A DNA stretch of 64,000 nucleotides from positions 1,940,520 to 2,004,519 of the forward strand of contig NZ_CP013141.1 of the NCBI RefSeq assembly GCF_001442535.1, written 5' to 3'. The position numbers and the translations under genes are program-made. The notes below the pieces were generated by a model. It was not told the origin of the DNA and searched no databases. It saw only the letters and a list, made by a program, of their open reading frames with translations. Each line of letters starts with the position of its first letter. Within the stretch, counting starts at the first letter, position 1. The DNA is from Lysobacter antibioticus (GTDB taxonomy: Bacteria > Pseudomonadota > Gammaproteobacteria > Xanthomonadales > Xanthomonadaceae). This document shows, one piece after another, positions 50,627 to 61,134 of the stretch.

Positions 50627-53533
50627 GTGAACCACAATCAGCACCGCAACGAGCGCCAGCATCCGGGCCGCACGCCGACGGAACGTCACCGCGCGCACAG
50701 GAACGTCTTGACCGCGGCGATGCTCGCCGCCTTGTATCTGCCGCTGGCCGCGGCGGCGCAGGAAGCGAGCGCGCAGGAGGCCGCGAGCGCGGCCGGCGAG
50801 GTCAAGTCGATCGACAAGATCACCGTCACCGGTTCGCGCATCAAGCGCGCCGAAGTCGAAGGCCCTGCGCCGGTCACGGTGATCAGCGCCGACCAGATCA
50901 AGCGCGAAGGCTTCTCGACCGTGTACGAGGCGCTGAGCACTCTGACCGAAGTCACCGGCTCGGTGCAGGCCGACGTCAACAAGGGCCCCACGCCGAACGC
51001 CAGCCCGCTCAACATGCGCAATCTCGGGCCGGGCCGCACCCTGCTGCTGATCGACGGGCGCCGCGTCGCCGATTACCCGCTGCCCTACGAGGGCCGCGGC
51101 AACTTCGCCAATTTCAACAACATCCCCATGGCCGCGGTCGAGCGCATCGAAGTGCTGGCCAGCGGCGGCTCGGCGATCTACGGCTCCGACGCGATGGCGG
51201 GCGTGATCAACGTCATCATGAAGAAGAACTTCAATGGCGACGAAGTGCGCATCAAGGGCGGCACCACCACCCGCGGCGGCGGCGATTCCTTCGACCTGTC
51301 GTGGACCGGCGGCCGCACCGGCGACAAGTGGAGCGCGACCTACGGCGTGCAGTGGAGCGGCCGCGAGACCTTGTTCGCCGGCGACCGCGAGTTCGTCGAT
51401 TCCGACCTCGAGCCGGCCAACACGGTCAAGCCCTTGGTCAACGACCCCTGGCCGTGGGTCTGGGGCGTGGAACTGATCGACAGCGCCAGCAAGCGGCGCG
51501 TCACACCGCCGACCGGCGCCTGCGACCGCTTCCAGGACCTGCCGCTGCATAACTTCATCGGCAACGAGGGCAACGCGCCCGAGTTCCCCGGCTACAGCTG
51601 TACCCAGAGCAAGGGCAACGCCTTGTGGAGCCTGCGCAACGGGTCCAACAACGTCTCGGCCTTCGGCAACTTCAGCTACGACTTCGATAACGGCATGCAG
51701 GCCTGGGTCAGCGCGTCGTTGTGGGACAGCGAAGGCGAATCGCGCCAGGACGAGGCGCTGCGCTTCGAGTTGAACCGCGGCGGCGCCTTCTACGACCAGG
51801 GCACCGGCCGCAGCTACCAGGCGCGTCGCGCCTTCACCGTGCCCGAAGCCGGCGGGCGCGACCCGTTCCTGTTCTATACCAACGAACGCTCCTGGGACCT
51901 CGCCGGCGGTTTGCGCGGCAGCTTCGGCGAAAAGCTCAACTGGGACGCCACCATCGGCCGCACCGAGTACAAGGTCGACTTCAGCTTCCCCTCGGTGGTG
52001 CAGAGCGCGGTCGACGAGTATTTCCTCGGACCGCAACTGGGCACCAACGGCGGCTTGCCGGCCTATCAGTTGAACCAAAGCCGGTTCTGGAACCCGATGG
52101 ACATGGCGACCTTCCAAAGGCTGACCACCCACGGACACTCCAGCGCCAAGTCGTGGATGAACCAGGCCCAGTTCGCGGTCAACGGCGACCTGTTCGATCT
52201 GCCGGCCGGCCCGGTCGGTTTCGCCGCGGTGTTGGAAGCGGGCTCGCAAGGCTATCGCCTGAGCCCCGATCCGCTGACCTTCGGCCCCAACAAGCAGTAC
52301 GACCAGCCCGGCGGAACCAACCAGGGCGGCGGCGACCGCAAACGTTATGCGATCGGCGTCGAGTTCAAGCTGCCGTTGCTGGAATCGCTGGACCTGACCA
52401 CCGCCGGGCGTTTCGACCGCTACGACGACGACAGCCGCAAGGAAGGCAACTTCACCTGGAACGCCGGCCTGGAATGGCGCCCGATCGAAAGCCTGCTGCT
52501 GCGCGGCGCCTACAACACCACCTTCCGCGCGCCGGACATGCACTACCTGTTCGCCACCAGCGGCACCGGCACCCAGGAAAGCGCCGACGTCGCTTCGTGC
52601 ATCAAGCGCAACCAGGGTCCGAACTGCGGCTCGGCGTCGGTGTACTACCGTCACGCCACCAGCCGCACCGGCAACCTCAAGTTGGACAGCGAGACCGGCA
52701 AGTCCTGGAGCGCCGGCCTGGTCTGGGATGCGACCGACAACCTGTCGTTCAGCGCCGACTATTGGCGCATGACCATCGACAACCAGGTTCGCGATTTCGA
52801 CATCGCCGACATCCTCGACCTGGAAAGCCAGTGCATCAACGGCGTGCCGCGCAGGTCGTCGGACCGGATGCAAGTCACGCCGGGCTCGTCGACCTGTTCG
52901 AACATCCTCTCGCGCGTCACCCGCAGCAGCCCGGGCACCAATTCGTTCGGTGTCGCCGACCCCAACTATCCCTTGGGCCAGGTGACCTCGGTGCGCAGCG
53001 GCCCGATCAACATCGCCTACCGCGAAGTCGCGGGCGTCGACGTGTCGGCCCGCTACAAGCTGCCGGCGACGGCCTGGGGCGACTTCAGCTTCGCGCTCAA
53101 CTACACCAACCAGTTGAAGAACAACGAGCAGCGCGACCCGGGCGCGCCGATGCAGGAGAACCGAGACAACGACGTGCGTACATTCGCCCGCGCCAGTGCC
53201 AGTTGGTCGCGCGGCCCGTGGAACGCCACCTTGTTCGCCAACCGCATCGGCCACACCAACGGCGACAACTACAACCGCTGCGCGCCGATCATGCCGGGGC
53301 AAACCTCGACGGAATGCCGGATGGTCGGCAAGCTGAAGGCGCCGATCTACTTCAACCTGACCGCCGGCTACCAGTTGACCGAACAGGCCCGGGTCAACTT
53401 GTACATCGACAACCTGTTCGACGAGGCCGAGTACAAGGACCCCTACAAGATGTTCTTCATCTACGCCAACGAACGGGTGTTCTCGCGCGTCGGCCGCGAA
53501 ATCTCGGCCGAGTTCGTTTACAAGTTCGATTGA
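50627..53533 (+). CDS. TonB-dependent outer-membrane receptor (glycan uptake), second paralogue
   Basis: A 968-aa receptor starting at a GTG, six bases after GGGAGGGG. A basic N-terminus (MNHNQHRNERQHPGRTPTER) precedes the hydrophobic signal (NVLTAAMLAALYLPLAAAAQ). TonB box ITVTG is at residues 65-69 (DKITVTGSRIKRAE), followed by the plug (PAPVTVISADQIKREGFSTV; NLGPGRTLLLIDGRRVADYP) and a barrel ending VFSRVGREISAEFVYKFD. It is clearly related to the receptor at 42293 over its whole length, with differences mainly in predicted outer loops. The gene for GH2 follows after a terminator. Substrate is inferred to be an N-glycan fragment. Confidence 0.92.
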   Translation: MNHNQHRNERQHPGRTPTERHRAHRNVLTAAMLAALYLPLAAAAQEASAQEAASAAGEVKSIDKITVTGSRIKRAEVEGPAPVTVISADQIKREGFSTVYEALSTLTEVTGSVQADVNKGPTPNASPLNMRNLGPGRTLLLIDGRRVADYPLPYEGRGNFANFNNIPMAAVERIEVLASGGSAIYGSDAMAGVINVIMKKNFNGDEVRIKGGTTTRGGGDSFDLSWTGGRTGDKWSATYGVQWSGRETLFAGDREFVDSDLEPANTVKPLVNDPWPWVWGVELIDSASKRRVTPPTGACDRFQDLPLHNFIGNEGNAPEFPGYSCTQSKGNALWSLRNGSNNVSAFGNFSYDFDNGMQAWVSASLWDSEGESRQDEALRFELNRGGAFYDQGTGRSYQARRAFTVPEAGGRDPFLFYTNERSWDLAGGLRGSFGEKLNWDATIGRTEYKVDFSFPSVVQSAVDEYFLGPQLGTNGGLPAYQLNQSRFWNPMDMATFQRLTTHGHSSAKSWMNQAQFAVNGDLFDLPAGPVGFAAVLEAGSQGYRLSPDPLTFGPNKQYDQPGGTNQGGGDRKRYAIGVEFKLPLLESLDLTTAGRFDRYDDDSRKEGNFTWNAGLEWRPIESLLLRGAYNTTFRAPDMHYLFATSGTGTQESADVASCIKRNQGPNCGSASVYYRHATSRTGNLKLDSETGKSWSAGLVWDATDNLSFSADYWRMTIDNQVRDFDIADILDLESQCINGVPRRSSDRMQVTPGSSTCSNILSRVTRSSPGTNSFGVADPNYPLGQVTSVRSGPINIAYREVAGVDVSARYKLPATAWGDFSFALNYTNQLKNNEQRDPGAPMQENRDNDVRTFARASASWSRGPWNATLFANRIGHTNGDNYNRCAPIMPGQTSTECRMVGKLKAPIYFNLTAGYQLTEQARVNLYIDNLFDEAEYKDPYKMFFIYANERVFSRVGREISAEFVYKFD

Positions 53534-53677
53534 TGCAGGTTCTGAGACACGTAATGTACGTAAGAGCGGCCGGTCGTTCGCGACCGGCCGCGGCAAACGC
53601 TCTCCAGTAAGCGGTGGTGGCCCGGCGATTCCGCGCTTTCCAGGCGGGACGCAGGGTTTTTTCCCGATTCTCGGGCA

Positions 53678-53710
53678 GGGGGCGCCTGGATGGGCGCTCC
53701 CGTTTTTCTC
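53678..53710 (+). terminator. Intrinsic terminator between the second receptor gene and GH2
   Basis: GGGGGCGCC (53678-53686), loop TGGATG, GGCGCTCCC (53693-53701), then GTTTTTC. Nine pairs with one G-U. It implies that the GH2 gene is at least partly transcribed from its own promoter. Confidence 0.75.
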
Positions 53711-53802
53711 CCGGGCCTCGGGCACGATCCGGTTTCGAATTCATGGCCGGCCGCCGCAGGTGCGGCCGCGCAACCACGGCAAGCGACTCCCTTGGGGCAA
53801 GC

Positions 53803-56469
53803 ATGGCGACACTTCGGTCCAAGAACACCTTCGTTTCGGCACTGCGCACGGCCGCCGCGATCGGCCTGATGCTGGCCGCCGCCCTGAGCGCGGACTGGGC
53901 CCAGGCGGCCGAGGCGAGCTCGCAGCCCTTGCATGGCGATTGGCAGTTCCGGCTTGTGCCGGGCGACCCCGAAGCCGCCACGCATGCCGCCGCCACCGAT
54001 TGGCGCAAGGCGCAGGTGCCGGGGCATGTGCATACCGATCTGTTCGTAGCCGGTCTGATCGCCGACCCCTACGTCGGCGCGCGCGAGCGCAGCCTGCAAT
54101 GGATTGGCTTGGCGCAATGGGAATACCGCACCAGCTTCGACGTCGATCGCGCCACGCTGAAGCGCGCGCACGCCGATCTGGTGTTCGAGGGCCTGGACAC
54201 CTTCGCGACCGTGCAGCTCAACGGCGTCGAACTGCTAAAGGCCGACAACAGTTTCCGTACCTGGCGCGTGCCGGCACAGGGTCATCTGCGCGAACGCGGC
54301 AATGAGCTGCGGGTGGTGTTCGATTCGCCGATCCGGCGAATGCTGCCGCAGGTGCAGGCGATGCCTAACAAGATCGCCGGCAATTACCCTTCGCCCTACG
54401 GCGATGAGCCGCGCGACGCGATGACCGCCAACTTCGTGCGCAAGCCCGGCTATCACTATGGCTGGGACTGGGGCCCGCGCTACGTCAGCGCCGGCATCTG
54501 GCGCGCGGTGCGCCTGGAAAGCTGGGACCGCCTGCGCCTGGCCGACTTGCACGTGCAGCCGCGCCGCATCGCCCAGGACGCCGCCGAGGCCACGGTCGAG
54601 CTGGAGATCGACAGCGACCGCGCCGGCGCGGTCACGGTCGAGATCGACTACGCCGGCCCCGAGGGCAAGGGCGCGACCCTGCGCCATGAGGCTGAGTTGC
54701 GCAGCGGACGCAATAGCGTGTCGGTGCCGCTGACGATCGCCCACCCGCGGCTGTGGTATCCCGTCGGTTACGGCGAACAGGCCTTGTACACCTTCAAGGC
54801 CCGCGTGCAAGACGCCGACGGCGTGCAGGCGGTCGGCCAACGCCGCACCGGCCTGCGCAGCATCGAGCTGCGCCGCGAACGCGATGCCGGCGGCCAGGGC
54901 TTCGCCTTCGTCGTCAACGGCATCCCGGTGTTCGCCAAGGGCGCCAACGCGATTCCGTTCGATGCTTTTCCGGCGCGGGTCACCCGCGAGCGCCTGCGCC
55001 GCGACCTGCAATCCGCGCGCGACGCCAACATGAACATGCTGCGCAACTGGGGCGGCGGTTACTACGAGTCCGACGATTTCTTCGAACTGGCCGACGAACT
55101 CGGGCTGATGGTCTGGCAGGACTTCATGTTCGGCGGCGGCATGCCGCCCGGCTATGACCCGTCGTTCCGCGCCAATGTCGTCGCCGAGGCGCGCGACAAT
55201 GTGCGCCGGCTGCGCAACCATCCCAGCATCGTGCTGTGGTGCGGCAATAACGAAGAAGAAACCGCCTGGAAGGACTGGGGCCATCGGACCAAGCTGGCCG
55301 CGGCCGATCCGAAGTTCGCGCAGACGGTGTGGGAAGGCTATGTGGCTTTGTTCGGCAAGGACCTGCGTCAGGTCGTCGCCGAAGAAGGAGCGGGCGTGCC
55401 GTATTGGTCGAGTTCGCCGAGCAACGACCTGGCCGACAAGGCTAACGACTCCAACAACGGCGACAAGCATTACTGGGACGTCTGGGGCGGCCCGGCCTTG
55501 CCGGCCACGGCCTACCTCGACGAGACCCCGCGTTTCATGTCCGAGTACGGCCTGCAGGGTTGGCCGTCGCTGCGCACCATCGCCAGTTTTGCCCGGCCGG
55601 AAGAGCAGGGCATCAATGCGCCGGTGATCCGCGCGCACCAGAAGTTCCTGGCCGGCGACGGCAACTCGCGCTTGCTGCTGTACATCCGCCGCGAATACGG
55701 CGAACCGCGCGACTTCGCCGATTTCGTCTATCTGAGCCAGCAGGTGCAGGCCGAAGGCATCGAACTGGCCGCCTTGCACCACCGCGCCTCGCGTCCGCGC
55801 ACCATGGGTTCGCTGTATTGGCAGTTGAACGACGTCTGGCCGGGCGCGTCCTGGTCGAGCCTGGATTACTACGGGCGCTGGAAGCCGCTGCATTTCCACG
55901 CCAAGCGCTTCTTCGCCGACGTGGCCATCGCGCCTTTGCGCCGCCCGTCCGGCGGACGCACCGAGCTGAGCCTGCTGTCGGATCGCACCACGCCGTTGCA
56001 GGGAGAATGGCGTTTGCGGGTCATGGACTTCGACGGCCGCGTCCATCGCGACGAACGCAAGCCGGCGACTCTGGCGGCGTTGGCCTCGACCGCGGCCGGC
56101 GCCTGGAGCGACGCCGAACTGCTCGGCGATGCCGACCCCTTGCGCACCGCGGCGGTGTTCGACTTGATCGTCGACGGCAAGACGGTGTCGCGGCGTGCGG
56201 TGTATTTCGGCGAATCCAGGCGCTTGGCCTGGCAGGACCCCGAGCTGCACGGCGAACTGCGCCGCGACGGCGACGGATACCGTTTGCAATTGAAGGCGAG
56301 CAAGCTCGCACGCGCGGTCTGGATCGATTTCGGCGACCACGACGTCGAGTTGGCCGACAACGCCCTGACTCTGTTGCCGGGCGAAAGCGTGGAGATCGGG
56401 TTGAAGTCGAAGGCCGGCCTGGACAGTCTGCAGCGCGCCTTGAACTTGCGGTCCTTGTATCGGCCTTGA
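53803..56469 (+). CDS. GH2 beta-mannosidase
   Basis: An 888-aa exported enzyme that removes the beta-linked mannose of the N-glycan core. The ATG at 53803 ([20 protein letters not shown]) starts a signal peptide ending WAQAAEA; the longer frame from 53614 crosses the terminator region and is not used. GH2 jelly-roll ([19 protein letters not shown]), Ig-like domain and barrel follow. The general acid/base is E484 in WCGNNEEE and the nucleophile E581 in [11 protein letters not shown], the beta-mannosidase pattern; [14 protein letters not shown] is the substrate-site segment of this subfamily. Confidence 0.94.
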   Translation: MATLRSKNTFVSALRTAAAIGLMLAAALSADWAQAAEASSQPLHGDWQFRLVPGDPEAATHAAATDWRKAQVPGHVHTDLFVAGLIADPYVGARERSLQWIGLAQWEYRTSFDVDRATLKRAHADLVFEGLDTFATVQLNGVELLKADNSFRTWRVPAQGHLRERGNELRVVFDSPIRRMLPQVQAMPNKIAGNYPSPYGDEPRDAMTANFVRKPGYHYGWDWGPRYVSAGIWRAVRLESWDRLRLADLHVQPRRIAQDAAEATVELEIDSDRAGAVTVEIDYAGPEGKGATLRHEAELRSGRNSVSVPLTIAHPRLWYPVGYGEQALYTFKARVQDADGVQAVGQRRTGLRSIELRRERDAGGQGFAFVVNGIPVFAKGANAIPFDAFPARVTRERLRRDLQSARDANMNMLRNWGGGYYESDDFFELADELGLMVWQDFMFGGGMPPGYDPSFRANVVAEARDNVRRLRNHPSIVLWCGNNEEETAWKDWGHRTKLAAADPKFAQTVWEGYVALFGKDLRQVVAEEGAGVPYWSSSPSNDLADKANDSNNGDKHYWDVWGGPALPATAYLDETPRFMSEYGLQGWPSLRTIASFARPEEQGINAPVIRAHQKFLAGDGNSRLLLYIRREYGEPRDFADFVYLSQQVQAEGIELAALHHRASRPRTMGSLYWQLNDVWPGASWSSLDYYGRWKPLHFHAKRFFADVAIAPLRRPSGGRTELSLLSDRTTPLQGEWRLRVMDFDGRVHRDERKPATLAALASTAAGAWSDAELLGDADPLRTAAVFDLIVDGKTVSRRAVYFGESRRLAWQDPELHGELRRDGDGYRLQLKASKLARAVWIDFGDHDVELADNALTLLPGESVEIGLKSKAGLDSLQRALNLRSLYRP

Positions 56470-56860
56470 GTGGTCAGGGGGTGTTTTTGGCTTTCGCTGC
56501 CGAGCGAAAATCCCCCGCGCTGCAGTGATCGGGTTTCATCGGCTGTCGCCGGGCGCTGGCCCCCTTTGCCAAAGGGGGGCGGTGATTGACGTGTTCGAGC
56601 ATCGAGCACTGGCGCTGGAGTGCCAGCATCAGCACCTGCCGCAGCCCCGCGATGCTCGCTGTTCCCCCTTTGCAAAGGGGGGCAGGGGGGGCTCTTCGGC
56701 TCCCGCAACAAGCCCAACTTGCATCCCACCCCAACGCCCCGCAGGCTGTGACGCTCGCGCCACCGCCGCGTCGCGTGCATGGAAGCGACGCCCTTCAACC
56801 CCTTTCGCGCAGTCGCCGCGTTAGAGGTTGCAGACCCCGTTCTTAAGGAAGAGGTGACCG
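56470..56860. repeat. Intergenic region with two CCCCCTTTG palindromes
   Basis: CCCCCTTTGCCAAAGGGGGG (56560-56579) and CCCCCTTTGCAAAGGGGGG (56664-56682) are nearly the same perfect palindromes about 85 bases apart. They belong to dispersed repeat DNA of this group, not to a gene. The region also carries the upstream signals of the VIT-domain gene. Confidence 0.7.
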
Positions 56861-59770
56861 GTGAAACCGTCCTTCGCAGTCGTTCGTTCCGCGTTTTGCC
56901 TGTTGCTCGCCCTCGCCACCGTCGCCAGCGCGCAGATTCGCGGGGATGTCACCGCGCCGCCCTTGCTTGAAGTGCGCGGCGCCGAAACGCCCATCGTGCT
57001 CGAATCGGCCCGCGTCGACGGCGAGATCGTCGGCGGGCTGGCGCGGACCTCGGTCGAGTTGGTGTTCCGCAACCCGAATCGGCGCGTGCTCGAAGGGCAG
57101 TTGCAGTTCCCCTTGCGCGACGGTCAGCAGGTCGCCGGGTTCGCGCTCGACATCGACGGCAAGTTGCGCGCCGCGGTGCCGGTGCCGAAGGACAAGGGCC
57201 GGCAGGTGTTCGAGGCGATCGAACGCCGCGGCGTCGACCCGGCGCTGTTGGAGAAGACCGCAGGCAACCAATTCAAACTGCGGGTCTATCCGATCCCGGC
57301 CCAGGGCACGCGGCGGGTGCGGCTGGAGCTGGTCGAGTCGCTCGCTCGCGAGGGCGGCGACTGGCGTTACGAACTGCCGCTGGCGTTCGCCGCGCAGGCG
57401 CGCAGTTTCAGCCTCGACCTGGTCTCGGCGCAGAAGCCGCGCCTGATCGGCCTGAGCCAGCAGACCGAGATCGCCTCGAGTGCCGGCCGCTACCGGCTGG
57501 CGCTGCGCAGCCGGCCGCTCGGCGACGCCCTGAGCCTGCGGATGCAGGCCGCCACGGCGCCGCGCGCCTACACCCAGGACTTGGACGGCGAACGTTTCTT
57601 CCTCGCCGAAGTGCCGCTGGCCGGTGCGCGCCAGCCGCGCGCGCTGCCGACATCCATCGGCTTGCTGTGGGACAGCTCGGCCTCGGGCCGCAAGCGCGAG
57701 CGGGCCAGCGAACTGGCACTGCTGGATCGCTATTTCCGCGCCGCCGGCGAGGTCCAGGTCAGCCTGGTTCGGCTACGCGATCGCGCTGAGCCGGCGCAGG
57801 CCTTCGCGGTCAAGGGCGGCGACTGGTCGGCGCTCAAGCGCGAGCTCGAAAGCACGGTCTACGACGGCGCCACCGACCCGGGTGGTTGGCAGCCGCAGGC
57901 CGGCATCGAGGAATACCTGTTGGTCAGCGACGGCTTGTTCAACTACGGCCAGCGCCGCTTCCCGGCCTTGCTCGCCGGGCAGCGCCTGTACGCGCTGAAT
58001 TCGGCCGGTGCGGCCTCCGACCATGACGGCCTGCGTGCCCTGGCGCAGGCGCACGGCGGGCGTCTGGTGGCGTGGCAGCGCGCCGGCGAACTCGATCGCG
58101 CCGCCGATGTCCTGCTCAACGAGGGGCCGCAATTGCTCGCCGTCGACGGCCTCGGCACCAGCGAGGTGGTCGCCGATTCGCCGTTCGCCGACGGCGGCCT
58201 GTTGCGCCTCGCCGGCAAGCTGCGCGATCGCCCGGCCAAGCTGAGTCTGAAGGTGCGCGATGGCGACCGGGTGCGCGAGCTCGTCGTGCCGATCGACGCC
58301 GATGCGCCGGCCAGCGTCTTTCCGGCTTCGCTGTGGGCGCAGTACTCGATCGCTGCGATGCAGGCCGACCCCGAACTCAACCGCGCCGCGATCGCACGCC
58401 TCGGCCAGCGCTTCGGCATCGTCACCGCCGAGACCTCGCTGATCGTGCTCGACGATCTGGCCGACTACGTGCGTTACGACATCACCCCGCCGGACCGCCT
58501 CGACGAGTTCCGCCGGCTCAAGACCGAAGGCGCCCACGAGCGCGAGCGTAGCCGCCGGCAGAGCCTGGACCGGGTCGCGGCGCTGTACGCCGAACGCATC
58601 GAATGGTGGCAGCGCAACTGGCCGAAGGGCGCGCCGCCGCAGGTGGCGGATGAGGCCAAGCTGCGACCTGCACAGGCGGGAGCGCACGGCAACGTGCAGC
58701 GCTCGCTGGCTTATGCGCCGGCTCCGGCGGCCGAAGCCCCGGTGGCAGCCGCGGCGCCGATGCCGATGGAGGCAGAGGCGGGATTGCAAAGGATCACGGT
58801 GACCGGCTCGCGCATCGACGCCGCTTCGGACAAAGCCGAGCAGGACGCAGAAGCCGGCGCTGGCGCAAGCATCGTCCTGCAGCCCTGGCAGCCCGATTCG
58901 CCGTATGCACGTCGCCTGCGCCAGGCCGGCGCCGACCGCGTGTATGCGATCTACCTCGACGAACGCGATTCGCACGCGACCAGCACCGCCTTCTATCTGG
59001 ACGTCGCCGATGTGCTGATCGAGAAAGGCCAGCGCGACCTGGCCCTGCGGGTGCTGTCGAACCTGGCCGAGATGGACCTGGAAAACCGCCACATCCTGCG
59101 CGTGCTCGGCTATCGCCTGATGCAGGCCGAACAACCCGCGTTGGCGGTGCCGGTGTTCGAGCGCGTGCGCGGGCTGGCCGAGGAAGAGCCGCAGAGTTTC
59201 CGCGACCTGGGCCTGGCCTATGCCGCCAACGCCCAGTACCCGCAGGCGGTCGAGGCCTTGTACGAGATCGCCCTGCGCGATTGGGACGGCCGCTTCCCCG
59301 GCGTGGAGGAGATCGCCATCGCCGAACTCAACGCCATCGTGGCGGCGCATCCGCAAGGGCTGGATACCTCCGGCATCGACCAGCGCCTGCTGCGCAATCT
59401 GCCGCTGGACCTGCGCGTGGTGTTGAGCTGGGACAGCGACAACAGCGACATGGACTTGTGGGTGACCGACCCGAACGGGGAGAAGTGCTACTACGGCCAC
59501 CAGCTGACTTATCAGGGCGGGCGCATCTCCGACGACTTCACCGGCGGCTACGGCCCCGAGGAGTTCATCCTGCGCGACGCCAAACCGGGCAAGTACAAGG
59601 TCGAGGCCAACTTCTACGGCGACCGCCAACAGCTGGTGACCGGGGCGACGACCCTGCACCTGTGGCTCAGCACCGGCTTCGGTGGCACCCAGCCGCACGA
59701 GCAGAAGGTCACCCTGCGCCTGAAGGACCGCGCCGAGGTGGTGATGGTGGGCGAGTTCGAGGTGAAGTGA
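56861..59770 (+). CDS. Exported VIT/TPR/DUF2135 protein with internal TonB-box-like sequence
   Basis: A 969-aa protein from a GTG six bases after AAGGAAGAGG. Signal peptide MKPSFAVVRSAFCLLLALAT ends ASAQ. The VIT domain (about 30-150; GLARTSVELVFRNPNRRVLE, VPVPKDKGRQVFEAIERRGV) precedes a degenerate VWA-like domain (IGLLWDSSASGRKRERASEL; EEYLLVSDGLFNYG). Next comes a linker that holds QRITVTGSRID at residues 643-653, like the TonB boxes of the two receptors in this window. TPR-like helices (VLSNLAEMDLENRHILRVLGYRLM) and a C-terminal DUF2135 domain (DLRVVLSWDSDNSDMDLWV, then DPNGEKCYYGHQ and YKVEANFYGDRQQ) follow. The cellular role is unknown; a periplasmic or outer-membrane protein that contacts TonB is one possibility. 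Confidence 0.85.
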   Translation: MKPSFAVVRSAFCLLLALATVASAQIRGDVTAPPLLEVRGAETPIVLESARVDGEIVGGLARTSVELVFRNPNRRVLEGQLQFPLRDGQQVAGFALDIDGKLRAAVPVPKDKGRQVFEAIERRGVDPALLEKTAGNQFKLRVYPIPAQGTRRVRLELVESLAREGGDWRYELPLAFAAQARSFSLDLVSAQKPRLIGLSQQTEIASSAGRYRLALRSRPLGDALSLRMQAATAPRAYTQDLDGERFFLAEVPLAGARQPRALPTSIGLLWDSSASGRKRERASELALLDRYFRAAGEVQVSLVRLRDRAEPAQAFAVKGGDWSALKRELESTVYDGATDPGGWQPQAGIEEYLLVSDGLFNYGQRRFPALLAGQRLYALNSAGAASDHDGLRALAQAHGGRLVAWQRAGELDRAADVLLNEGPQLLAVDGLGTSEVVADSPFADGGLLRLAGKLRDRPAKLSLKVRDGDRVRELVVPIDADAPASVFPASLWAQYSIAAMQADPELNRAAIARLGQRFGIVTAETSLIVLDDLADYVRYDITPPDRLDEFRRLKTEGAHERERSRRQSLDRVAALYAERIEWWQRNWPKGAPPQVADEAKLRPAQAGAHGNVQRSLAYAPAPAAEAPVAAAAPMPMEAEAGLQRITVTGSRIDAASDKAEQDAEAGAGASIVLQPWQPDSPYARRLRQAGADRVYAIYLDERDSHATSTAFYLDVADVLIEKGQRDLALRVLSNLAEMDLENRHILRVLGYRLMQAEQPALAVPVFERVRGLAEEEPQSFRDLGLAYAANAQYPQAVEALYEIALRDWDGRFPGVEEIAIAELNAIVAAHPQGLDTSGIDQRLLRNLPLDLRVVLSWDSDNSDMDLWVTDPNGEKCYYGHQLTYQGGRISDDFTGGYGPEEFILRDAKPGKYKVEANFYGDRQQLVTGATTLHLWLSTGFGGTQPHEQKVTLRLKDRAEVVMVGEFEVK

Positions 59771-59875
59771 GGCGGGGTGAAGTAAGCCGGGCCGGTGAGG
59801 CCGCGGGGCAGGGCGGCGCGTTGCAGCCATGCGCCCGCCTCATCCGGGTCCGGTTCGCCGGAGCCCGGGTGGCGT

Positions 59876-59901
59876 GGCCGCGGCTCGTGCCGCTCTTACC
59901 C
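59876..59901 (-). repeat. Degenerate GTAG-type REP palindrome
   Basis: The minus-sense unit GCCGCGGCTCGTGCCGC followed by TCTTACC resembles the REP copies elsewhere with a few changes. It lies between the VIT-domain gene and prfB. Confidence 0.5.
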
Positions 59902-60005
59902 TGGGTTGTGGGGCGGCCGGCCCCGGGCAGGCGTCCCGGGCAGGCGTCCCAGGCCCTCGGGCTGCTAGAATCGGCGGTTCTCATCCGCATTCAAGACCAT
60001 CGGAC

Positions 60006-61134
60006 ATGATCGAGCTCAATCCCGTCCGCCAGCGCATCGCCGACCTCCGGGGCCGGCTGGATTCGCTCAGGGGGTATCTTTGACTACGACAGCAAAGTCG
60101 AACGTCTCGAAGAAGTAAACCGGGAGCTCGAAAGCCCCGATATCTGGAACAACGCCGAACAGGCCCAGGGCCTGGGCCGTGAGCGCGCCAGCCTGGAAAA
60201 GGTGGTCGACGGCATCCGCCGTCTCACCGACGGGCTGGTGGGCGCCGACGAACTGCTCGAACTGGCCGAAATGGAAGACGACGAGTCGACCGCGCTGGCC
60301 GTGGTCGAGGACGTCGAGCGCTACGCCAAGCAGGTCGAGGAACTCGAGTTCCGGCGCATGTTCTCCGGCCCGATGGACGCGGCTTCGGCCTTCGTCGACA
60401 TCCAGGCCGGCGCCGGCGGCACCGAGGCCCAGGACTGGGCCGAAATCCTGTTGCGCATGTACCTGCGCTGGGCCGAATCGCGCGGCTGGAAGGCCGAGCT
60501 GATGGAAGTCAGCGGCGGCGACGTGGCCGGCATCAAGTCGGCGACCTTCCGCGTCGAAGGCGATTTCGCCTACGGCTGGCTGAAGACCGAGACCGGCGTG
60601 CACCGCCTGGTGCGCAAGTCGCCGTTCGACTCCGACAACCGCCGCCACACCAGCTTCACCTCGGTGTTCGTGTCGCCGGAAGTCGACGACAAGATCGACA
60701 TCGAGATCAACCCGGCCGACCTCAAGACCGACGTCTACCGCTCCTCGGGCGCCGGCGGCCAGCACGTCAACAAGACCGAATCGGCGGTGCGCATCACCCA
60801 CGTCCCGAGCGGGATAGTCGTAGCCTGCCAGACCGAGCGCAGCCAGCACGCCAACCGCGACCGCGCCATGAAGATGCTCGCGGCGAAGTTGTACGAGCTG
60901 GAAATCCAGAAGCGCAACGCCGTGCGCGACGCGGTCGAGGCGACCAAGTCCGACATCGGCTGGGGCAGCCAGATCCGCAACTACGTGCTCGACCAGAGCC
61001 GTATCAAGGACCTGCGCACCGGCATCGAACGCAGCGACACCCAGAAGGTGCTCGACGGCGATCTCGACGAATTCGTCGAGGCCAGCCTGAAGTCGGGCCT
61101 GGAAGTGGGCTCGAAACGTATCGACGCGGTCTGA
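60006..61134 (+). CDS. prfB: Peptide chain release factor 2, with programmed +1 frameshift
   Basis: Two frames are joined: codons 1-25 (60006-60080), then one base (60081) is skipped and reading goes on from 60082, giving a 375-aa protein. RF2 recognises UGA and UAA and releases the peptide. The tripeptide SPF of stop-codon recognition is in [12 protein letters not shown] and the GGQ motif in [16 protein letters not shown]. The in-frame TGA at codon 26 makes RF2 regulate its own synthesis. lysS follows on the same strand, the same pairing as in many proteobacteria. Confidence 0.97.
60069..60084 (+). promoter_or_regulatory. prfB: RF2 programmed frameshift site
   Basis: AGGGGGTATCTTTGAC: the internal Shine-Dalgarno AGGGGG, three bases, then CTT TGA C, the canonical slippery site, with the stop as codon 26 exactly as in E. 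coli. Confidence 0.97.
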
